Below are positions 1 to 5,146 of a DNA stretch of 10,200 nt, in pieces. Made by a program: the position numbers and the translations under genes. Each line of letters opens with the position of its first letter. Position 1 is the first letter of the stretch. Where the stretch lies: assembly GCA_963578885.1 (NCBI GenBank), contig CAUZEQ010000181.1:1-10200 (forward strand), given 5' to 3'. The stretch comes from UBA8437 sp963578885 (GTDB lineage: Bacteria > Planctomycetota > Planctomycetia > Planctomycetales > Planctomycetaceae). The notes below the pieces were generated by a model that was given only the letters and a program-made list of their open reading frames with translations, was not told the DNA's origin and did not search any database.

Positions 1-80
1 CGAGTTGCAACGAGTGCTGGTTGAACAGGGGTCAGGCCCCGCCTGCGTGCCGTTCTGGGTGGAGCGGGACTTTCTGTGGG

Positions 81-95
81 TCCGCCGAAGGCGGA
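81..95. repeat. Perfect 6-bp hairpin with GAA loop (REP-like)
   Basis: TCCGCC-GAA-GGCGGA is a perfect inverted repeat with a three-base loop closed by a C-G pair. With the flanking GGGTC and GACCC it extends into a longer imperfect stem with a bulge. The core is nearly identical to the second hairpin 52 bases further on (12 of 13 bases). Hairpins of this kind between genes are typical of REP-type repeats or of transcript ends, but only two copies were noticed here. Confidence 0.6.
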
Positions 96-132
96 TCAGA
101 CCCCGTCCCATCCCCAAACTTGTGTTTTTCAA

Positions 133-147
133 CCCGCCGCAGGCGGG
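133..147. repeat. Perfect 6-bp hairpin with GCA loop (REP-like)
   Basis: CCCGCC-GCA-GGCGGG is a perfect inverted repeat, sharing the core CCGCCG(A/C)AGGCGG with the hairpin at 81-95. It follows a TTTTTC run at 125-130. A weaker stem, GCCCT at 152-156 with AGGGC at 166-170, comes right after it. On the minus strand the hairpin is followed by GAAAAA, not a T-tract, so it is not a canonical terminator in that direction. On the plus strand no T-tract follows it. Confidence 0.55.
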
Positions 148-203
148 CTAAGCCCTCTCACCAAAAGGGCCTTGGCCTCAGGTAAGTCAGGAGACCAGCT
201 CCG

Positions 204-1364
204 GTGCACCCTCGACCGCTGTCGGGCCTGCGGGTCCTGGACCTGACCCGCGTGCTGGCGGGTCCCTATTGCACGCTGCTGCTGGCCGATCTGGGCGCCG
301 AGGTGGTCAAGGTCGAACGGCCCGATGGCGGCGACGACGCACGCGCTTTCGGACCGTTTCTCGAGAACGGACAAAGCGCCTACTTCGCCAGCATCAATCG
401 CGGCAAGAAGAGTATCGCGCTGGACCTGAAGCTCGAGACTGACCGCGAGACGTTTCTGCAGCTCGTCGACCACGCCGATATCCTGGTCGAGAACTACCGC
501 GCCGGGACGATGCAGAAGCTGGGACTGGCCCCCAAAACTCTCTGTGGGCAGAATCCCCGTCTGATCTATGCCTCGCTGACAGGATTCGGACACGCCGGCA
601 GCGACACCGACCGGGCTGCCTACGACATCGTCGTGCAGGCACTCAGTGGCCTGATGAGCATCACCGGCTCCGGGCCCGGTCAATCGGTCCGCGTCGGCAC
701 CTCGATCAGCGATATCCTGACCGGCGTCTTCGGTGCCGTGGCCATCGTCTCGGCCGTTCACGGCCGAACCGCCTCGGGGCAGGGCACCGTGATCGATCTT
801 GCGATGCTCGACTGCACCGTCGCGGCACTCGAAAACGCGATCAGCCGATTCACAACCTCGGGGGTCTCCCCGGAGCCGCTGGGCACCCGACACCCCTCGA
901 TCACTCCCTTCCAGGCCGTCCCCACCGCCGATGCTCCGATCGTGATCGCCGCGGGCAATGACGCACTCTGGGCCGCGCTGTGCAAATGCCTCGACCGAAT
1001 TGACCTCGCGACCGACCCGCGATTTGCCACCAACGGTGACCGCACGACTCATCACGAGAACCTCGAGGCTGAACTCATCGTGGCCTTCTCCAGTCGCACC
1101 GCCGCCGAATGGCTCGATCGGCTCGCCGCAGCCGGAATCCCCTCGGCACCGATCCGGTCGATCGACCAGGTCGTCGCCGATCCGCACCTGGCCAGCCGAG
1201 GGATGTGGCACATGATGGACGACCGACAGGGCGGCAGATTGCTGACGGCCGGATCACCGTTTCGCATGAACGACACCCCGCCCCCGCTCTCGGACTCGAT
1301 TCCCGGTCTCGACGAGCACCACCAGGAGATCCTCAGCCAATGGCTGGCGACCGAGTCGTCCTGA
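204..1364 (+). CDS. CaiB/BaiF family (class III) CoA-transferase
   Basis: Predicted to move coenzyme A from an acyl-CoA donor to a free carboxylic acid through an enzyme-bound acyl-anhydride on aspartate; the natural acids cannot be told from sequence. The 386-residue product matches the usual family length. Family hallmarks in order are the N-terminal LSGLRVLDLTRVLAGPYCT (residues 6-24), GAEVVKVERP (31-40), RGKKSIALDLK (66-76), LVENYRAGTM (94-103), and the VGTSISDILTG stretch (164-174). By position D170 corresponds to the nucleophile D169 of formyl-CoA transferase. The C-terminal region has PFRM (352-355) and ends in LGEH-like GLDEHHQEIL. A GTG start at 204 is preferred because it lies just before the first family motif and has AGGAG ten bases upstream. 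It overlaps the next gene by 25 bases, so the two are probably translated from one message. Family assignment is firm; substrate unknown. Confidence 0.93.
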   Translation: MHPRPLSGLRVLDLTRVLAGPYCTLLLADLGAEVVKVERPDGGDDARAFGPFLENGQSAYFASINRGKKSIALDLKLETDRETFLQLVDHADILVENYRAGTMQKLGLAPKTLCGQNPRLIYASLTGFGHAGSDTDRAAYDIVVQALSGLMSITGSGPGQSVRVGTSISDILTGVFGAVAIVSAVHGRTASGQGTVIDLAMLDCTVAALENAISRFTTSGVSPEPLGTRHPSITPFQAVPTADAPIVIAAGNDALWAALCKCLDRIDLATDPRFATNGDRTTHHENLEAELIVAFSSRTAAEWLDRLAAAGIPSAPIRSIDQVVADPHLASRGMWHMMDDRQGGRLLTAGSPFRMNDTPPPLSDSIPGLDEHHQEILSQWLATESS

Positions 1365-1957
1365 GAACCGCTTGCCCCGACGACGTCGACGAGTTGTCTC
1401 GATTGGAAGCGGCCTGCTGGCCCGAAGGCCTGGCGGCCGACGCGTCACAGCTCCACGCCCGCATCGCCGCCTACCGCGACGGTCAGTGGGTGGCCGAACT
1501 CGACGGGCGGCTGCTGGGCTATAGCTCCGCTCAACGCATCGAGCCCGGACTGCTCGACAGCGTGCCGCTTGACTACGAGACCGTGACCGACGGCGACCGA
1601 TTCACCGCCACGCACGATGACAACGGCACGATCTACCAGTTGGTGGGCGTCTCGAGCCATCCCGAATCCCGCGGCCAGGGGATCGGACGCCAGTTGGTCG
1701 ACCACCAGGTCGCCCGGGCCTGGACACTCGCCGGCATCCGGCGGGTCCTGGGCTTCACCCGCCCCACCGGCCGCCACCTCGCACCCCACCAATCGCTCAG
1801 CGACTACCTCGACATCCCATCCGCAGGCTCCGCACCCGACAAGACGCTCGCCTTTCACCTCGACTGCGGTGCCCGGATCGTGTCGGGCCACGACGACTTT
1901 CGAGCCGTCGACCTCCAGTGCCTCGGAGCAGGCGTGCTGATCGAATACCTCCGCTGA
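1340..1957 (+). CDS. GNAT-family N-acetyltransferase
   Basis: A 205-residue putative acetyl-CoA-dependent N-acyltransferase of the GCN5-related fold; the acceptor is unknown. The N-terminus VVLRTACPDDVDELSRLEAA (residues 6-25) is the typical first strand and helix. The acetyl-CoA pyrophosphate-binding motif is VGVSSHPESRGQGIGRQLVD (102-121), with RGQGIG fitting the Q/R-x-x-G-x-G/A signature. The strand-helix after it (AWTLAGIRRVLGFTRP) fits motif A. The segment at residues 70-98 is longer than in minimal GNATs and may form part of the acceptor site. The ATG at 1340 lies inside the end of the CoA-transferase gene, with AGGAG at 1324-1328, 11 bases upstream. The open frame extends further upstream, but that part would lie wholly over the CoA-transferase and has no family similarity. 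Overlap suggests translational coupling with the CoA-transferase. Confidence 0.88.
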   Translation: MAGDRVVLRTACPDDVDELSRLEAACWPEGLAADASQLHARIAAYRDGQWVAELDGRLLGYSSAQRIEPGLLDSVPLDYETVTDGDRFTATHDDNGTIYQLVGVSSHPESRGQGIGRQLVDHQVARAWTLAGIRRVLGFTRPTGRHLAPHQSLSDYLDIPSAGSAPDKTLAFHLDCGARIVSGHDDFRAVDLQCLGAGVLIEYLR

Positions 1958-1977
1958 TTCGCCTCCCGTCTCTGGCG

Positions 1978-1995
1978 AACCGGTCGTGACGGGTT
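1978..1995. promoter_or_regulatory. Imperfect 18-bp dyad downstream of the GNAT gene
   Basis: AACCGGTCGTGACGGGTT is an inverted repeat with AACC paired to GGTT, a single G-G mismatch, and GTC paired to GAC around a two-base centre. It begins 20 bases after the GNAT stop and lies about 95 bases before the next gene. It could be an operator or a weak transcript-end hairpin; no T-tract follows. Confidence 0.3.
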
Positions 1996-2026
1996 ACGAT
2001 GGGTGCCGCACAGAAGAACGCCTTTG

Positions 2027-2061
2027 GCGGCTCGACTGCTCATCTGTGCAGTCGGTGCCGC
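2027..2061 (+). promoter_or_regulatory. Strong hairpin in the leader of the small membrane protein gene
   Basis: A seven-base perfect stem, CGACTGC at 2033-2039 with GCAGTCG at 2048-2054, closes an eight-base loop. A second five-base stem, GCGGC at 2027-2031 with GCCGC at 2057-2061, extends it across a one-by-two internal loop. The structure ends 12 bases before the ribosome-binding site of the next gene. There is no T-tract, so it does not look like an intrinsic terminator. It could be a 5'-leader structure affecting translation or mRNA life, or a terminator of a type not dependent on U-runs. Confidence 0.4.
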
Positions 2062-2073
2062 AACAACCCCAAC

Positions 2074-2080
2074 AGGAGGG
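2074..2080 (+). promoter_or_regulatory. Ribosome-binding site that decides the start at 2089
   Basis: AGGAGGG lies 8 bases before GTG at 2089 and 14 bases before an in-frame ATG at 2095. The spacing favours the GTG. It also argues against the longer frame starting at 1999, which would run through the leader hairpin. Confidence 0.65.
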
Positions 2081-2088
2081 CCAGCAAG

Positions 2089-2379
2089 GTGTCGATGACC
2101 CCCGAACAAGATGATGCAGCGCTCGAGGACGCCGCCAAGAAAGCGGCCTCGGGACTCGCATCGGGACGACCCCGCACCTCGGTGGCCCAGGACCTCGTGA
2201 ACGATGGCTGGAGCCAGGAGGACGCCAATTCGTTTGTGGCGTCCGTCGAGGAGGCCATGCACGAGAACTCCTCCTCAGGTGGCGGCAGCGGGATGGGTGG
2301 CTGGGTGTGGTGGATCGGGGCACTCGTCATCTTCAACCTGCTCAGTTGGCAATTCAATTGGCCAATCTTCATCTGGTAG
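2089..2379 (+). CDS. Small single-pass membrane protein of unknown function
   Basis: A 96-residue protein that I do not recognise by name. Residues about 4-60 are polar and helical (MTPEQDDAALEDAAKKAASG, then SVAQDLVNDGWSQEDANSFV). The pattern of basic residue, short helix, L-x-x-x-G-W-S-x-x-x-A-x-x-x-V resembles short helix-turn-helix-like repeats seen at the ends of other small bacterial membrane proteins. A Ser/Gly-rich hinge (SSSGGGSGMGG) leads into one hydrophobic segment, VWWIGALVIFNLLSWQF, and the protein ends at once with NWPIFIW. This gives a cytoplasmic N-domain and a C-terminal tail anchor, or the reverse. The GTG start is chosen from its ribosome-binding site. The frame could be extended to ATG 1999, but that adds an Arg/Asn/Cys-rich peptide with no clear sense. 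The methyltransferase-like gene follows after 34 bases on the same strand. Confidence 0.72.
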   Translation: MSMTPEQDDAALEDAAKKAASGLASGRPRTSVAQDLVNDGWSQEDANSFVASVEEAMHENSSSGGGSGMGGWVWWIGALVIFNLLSWQFNWPIFIW

Positions 2380-2413
2380 ACCCGTCGCAACACCTCGGCA
2401 GGCGACCTCAACC

Positions 2414-3004
2414 ATGCCACGCCCTCCTCGCATACTCGAACTGCTGATGGGCCTCTCGGTGATCCTGTGCGCGATCATGTCATTTCGTAGCGGAACTCCC
2501 GAACGTGCACTGGCGGGGATCTTGCAGTTGACCGTCGGCGGCCTGCTGATGGTGAGCCGGCCGCTGCAACGCACCGCCAACCCCGCACAGGTCGCCTCGA
2601 GCCTGCCGGCACTCGCCGCTGGAGCTATCGGGTTGGCCATCGCCGCGCCCTGGGGCGATTGGAACCTGGCCACTGCCACCATGTTCTCCACGGGACTCAT
2701 CCTCGCGGTCATCTCGCTGCTGACACTGGGCCGCAGCTTCGGTGTCCTGCCGGCCGCCCGCAAGCCGGTCTGCAGCGGAGTGTACCGGTGGGTCCGACAC
2801 CCCGCCTACGTCGGTCAACTGATGATGCTGACCGCCTGTGGGCTCAGCAACTCGCTGCTGCTGGGCCTGCTGATCCCGCTGGCCTGCCTGCCATTACTGG
2901 CCCTGAGGATCCAGGCCGAAGAACGACTGCTCGGTGACACCTGGACCGACTACCGCCTCTACATGCAACGTGTCCGCTGGCGCATCTGCCCAATGCTCTG
3001 GTAA
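2414..3004 (+). CDS. Isoprenylcysteine/phospholipid methyltransferase-like integral membrane protein
   Basis: A 196-residue polytopic membrane protein of the ICMT/PEMT-type methyltransferase family. These use S-adenosylmethionine to methylate lipid-like or other acceptors at the membrane; the acceptor here is unknown. Hydrophobic segments lie near residues 9-23, 33-48, 62-80, 88-105, 132-145 and 146-165. The family signature is in the C-terminal half: LGRSFGV (105-111), SGVYRWVRHPAYVGQLMM (121-138) with the conserved RHP at 128-130, then EERLL (169-173) and DYRLYMQRVRW (179-189). RHP and the EE pair line the cofactor pocket in characterised members. ATG 2414 is preferred since it gives the first membrane helix at once; the ribosome-binding site is weak. 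The open frame extends back over the previous gene but only as an out-of-frame shadow. Bacterial relatives are often annotated simply as methyltransferase family protein. Confidence 0.85.
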   Translation: MPRPPRILELLMGLSVILCAIMSFRSGTPERALAGILQLTVGGLLMVSRPLQRTANPAQVASSLPALAAGAIGLAIAAPWGDWNLATATMFSTGLILAVISLLTLGRSFGVLPAARKPVCSGVYRWVRHPAYVGQLMMLTACGLSNSLLLGLLIPLACLPLLALRIQAEERLLGDTWTDYRLYMQRVRWRICPMLW

Positions 3005-3029
3005 CAGCCACACCGCAGCAGAACCGCAG

Positions 3030-3058
3030 TTGTCGCACCTCGAACGCCGAAGTAAACT
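3030..3058 (+). promoter_or_regulatory. Candidate sigma-70-type promoter for the vWA operon
   Basis: TTGTCG at 3030-3035 and TAAACT at 3053-3058 match the -35 and -10 consensus at four of six positions each, with an optimal 17-base spacer. It lies in the 154-base gap before the first vWA gene and would give a leader of about 95 bases. No other box pair in the gap is as good. This is a prediction by eye. Confidence 0.4.
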
Positions 3059-3144
3059 AATGGGGGCTGGGGGAAGGGTCTGCATCTGTCGAGGCGGCTG
3101 GAAATGGCTGTCTTTCGCGACGGATCCTTTGACGACGGGCTATT

Positions 3145-3150
3145 GAAGGG
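3145..3150 (+). promoter_or_regulatory. Ribosome-binding site favouring the GTG start at 3159
   Basis: GAAGGG lies 8 bases before GTG 3159 and only 2 bases before the in-frame TTG 3153. The spacing favours GTG as the start of the first vWA gene, which shortens the protein by two residues. Confidence 0.5.
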
Positions 3151-3158
3151 ACTTGGAC

Positions 3159-5102
3159 GTGAGTGAAGTCCACACGCCGCAACAGGCATCAGTACCGGCA
3201 CACGAGGCCGACGGTTCGGCCGGGTTGGTGACTCCCAAGGAGCGTCCCGCCTGGGCCATGAGCCTGGTCTTTCACATCGGCATCCTGCTGGTGCTCTACG
3301 GCGTCACCCAGGCGACCTATTTGAGCCAGGATACCGCGCCGCTGGACAGCCTGTTCCAGGAATTCGATCCGGACAACTACAGCTTCGACACGGCGGTCGT
3401 CGAATCGATGGGCAACCAGAGTGATCTCAACGAAGCTTCGCCCTCCCAGGCCGCCTCGACCAGACTCAGCACCACGCCCCAGGAAGAGGTCCAGAAACGG
3501 CTCGACGAGAAAGTGCTGAGGATCGAATCGCCGGAGACGGCCGAGATTTCTCTGCCGCCTGAGAACCAATTCGCCGACGTGATCGACATCCAGGGCCAGA
3601 CCGAGAACCCCGGCGGGATCGAGGGAGCCGTGGACCGGATGTCCGTCGAGATCGACCGGTCTCTGCAGAGCCGTAAGACACTGGTCATCTGGCTCTTCGA
3701 CGAGTCCGGTTCGATGGCCCCCCGCCGCAAGGCGATCGCCGATCGGTTCGAGAGCATCTACAAGCAACTGGGCGCTCTGAAGTCGGCCGACTCCGACACA
3801 AAGCGCAGGCCTCTAAAGACCGCCGTCGTCGGATTCAGTGACAAGACCAACTTCTACACTCAGCAGCCAGTCGACGATGTCGGTGAGATCGTCTCCAAGA
3901 TCCGCAACATCAAGCCGGCCGAATCGTCCAACGAAAACGTCTTCACCGCCGTCACACAGGTCACCCGCAAGTGGCTCAACTACCGCCGCAAGATGCGATA
4001 CAACGTGATGATCGTGATCGTGACCGACGAGCGAGGCAGTGACTACGGTGAAGACGGCGCGGCACTCGAAAAGGTGATCCAGCTGACCCGCGTCAATGGG
4101 ATCCGCGTCTACTGCATCGGCAACGCCGCGGTCTTCGGTCGCGAAAAGGGCTGGGTGCTCTACAAGTACCCCGACGGCTACACCCAGGAATGGGACGTCG
4201 ACCAGGGACCGGAAACGGTGATGATGGAGCGGCTGAACCTGCCGTTCTGGGGCACGCGGGGGTTTGGTAAATACCAGATGTCCTCCGGTTACGGCCCCTA
4301 CGCCCTCAATCGACTCTGCGCAGAATCCAAGGGCATCTACCTGATCGCCGACAACGGCCAGGGCCAGAAATTCAACCAGGCGGTGATGCGAGGATATCGA
4401 CCGGATTACCGGCCGATCCGCACCTATCTCAAGGACGTCGAGACCAACTCGGCCAAGCGGAGCCTGCTGCGGGCGGCGCTGTTGACCCGTGAGAAGCGGA
4501 TCCCGGTGCTGGCACTCTCCTTCAACGCTCCCAACGACAACGTACTCCGCACCGTGCTCAACGACGCCCAGAAGCCCGTCGCCGAACTCGACTTCCGGCT
4601 CAGGGAACTGCAGGTCGAACTCGAGGCCGGGGAGGAGGATCGTGGCAAGCTGGCCGATTCCCGCTGGCAGGCCGGCTACGACCTCGCCATGGGCCGCGTG
4701 CTCGCGATGAGAGTCCGAGCCTTTGGCTACAACGTGGTACTGGCCCAGATGAAGAGCCAGCCCAAGACGTTTGAAAAGAAAGACAGCAACCTCTGGCGGC
4801 TGACCCCCAATCGCGACATCAACTCCGGAGGCTCAGTCAAGCGGCTCCACAAGAAGGCTCTCGAATACCTCAACCGCGTCGTCGATGACCACGCCGGGAC
4901 CCCGTGGGCCCTGTTGGCCGAACGAGAACTCAGCGCCCCGATGGGTTGGGGCTGGGTCGAAGGCCACCGCGCAGCAACCACCGCGGGCAGCCGGGGAGCC
5001 GCCAACAACCAGACCCGAGTGCTGTTTGTCACCGACCCCAAGACCGGCAAGAAGAAACGCATCGTGGTCAGCACCAAGAAACGACCTCGTCCTGCACTCT
5101 GA
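3159..5102 (+). CDS. Membrane-anchored vWA-domain protein, first of a tandem pair
   Basis: A 647-residue protein, probably anchored in the inner membrane with the bulk outside the cytoplasm. One membrane helix lies at residues about 33-51, after a short polar N-terminus. A Gln/Glu/Ser-rich linker (55-170) follows. The vWA domain begins at KTLVIWLFDESGSM (173-186), with MIDAS residues D181, S183 and S185; D290 in VIVTDE is the expected later metal-site aspartate, and S256 or S257 is at the usual threonine place. After GNAAVFG (321-327) comes an insert with GPET (350-353) and SSGYGPY (375-381). The C-terminal half is alpha-helical, with a likely coiled coil at 475-500 and the signature HAGTPWALLAERELSAP (578-594), and ends in a Lys/Arg-rich tail. 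It is 44 bases from its paralogue, so one operon is likely. Function unknown; vWA domains commonly mediate metal-dependent protein contacts. A TTG at 3153 is an alternative start. Confidence 0.88.
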   Translation: MSEVHTPQQASVPAHEADGSAGLVTPKERPAWAMSLVFHIGILLVLYGVTQATYLSQDTAPLDSLFQEFDPDNYSFDTAVVESMGNQSDLNEASPSQAASTRLSTTPQEEVQKRLDEKVLRIESPETAEISLPPENQFADVIDIQGQTENPGGIEGAVDRMSVEIDRSLQSRKTLVIWLFDESGSMAPRRKAIADRFESIYKQLGALKSADSDTKRRPLKTAVVGFSDKTNFYTQQPVDDVGEIVSKIRNIKPAESSNENVFTAVTQVTRKWLNYRRKMRYNVMIVIVTDERGSDYGEDGAALEKVIQLTRVNGIRVYCIGNAAVFGREKGWVLYKYPDGYTQEWDVDQGPETVMMERLNLPFWGTRGFGKYQMSSGYGPYALNRLCAESKGIYLIADNGQGQKFNQAVMRGYRPDYRPIRTYLKDVETNSAKRSLLRAALLTREKRIPVLALSFNAPNDNVLRTVLNDAQKPVAELDFRLRELQVELEAGEEDRGKLADSRWQAGYDLAMGRVLAMRVRAFGYNVVLAQMKSQPKTFEKKDSNLWRLTPNRDINSGGSVKRLHKKALEYLNRVVDDHAGTPWALLAERELSAPMGWGWVEGHRAATTAGSRGAANNQTRVLFVTDPKTGKKKRIVVSTKKRPRPAL

Positions 5103-5146
5103 CTCAACCACAAAAGACCTCAAACCGGCCGCCAGATCCCGCACAC

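Larger units (their letters stand above)
1..203. other. Non-coding leader region with GC-rich hairpins
   Basis: No convincing gene is seen here. One forward frame stays open to a TAA at 148-150 and another reaches a TGA at 22-24, but both read as GC-rich low-complexity peptide and neither can be traced to a known family. The stretch is dominated by short inverted repeats (28-40, 81-95, 133-147, 152-170). A 10-base near-direct repeat, TCAGGCCCCG at 32-41 and TCAGACCCCG at 96-105, flanks the first GNA-loop hairpin on its left and right. The last bases carry the ribosome-binding site for the CoA-transferase (AGGAG at 189-193). The first 24 bases could be the end of an upstream gene, but this cannot be shown. 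Confidence 0.5.

Noticed and set aside
2..150. Forward frame at the left edge, open to TAA at 148-150
   Set aside because: It runs straight through two hairpins, gives an Arg/Pro-rich peptide, and shows no family features. It could only be the tail of an upstream gene that cannot be judged from this window.
129..1211. A 360-residue open frame on the minus strand across the CoA-transferase gene
   Set aside because: It is antisense to a gene with clear family motifs, and its product is a low-complexity Gly/Arg/Asp-rich sequence of the kind produced opposite high-GC genes.
1996..2000. TACGAT near 1995-2000 as a -10 box for the small protein gene
   Set aside because: No -35-like sequence is present 16-18 bases upstream, and the bases form part of the region next to the dyad.
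1999..2088. Extension of the small membrane protein to ATG 1999
   Set aside because: It would run through the strong hairpin at 2027-2061, and a good AGGAGGG is placed for GTG 2089 instead. It remains possible.
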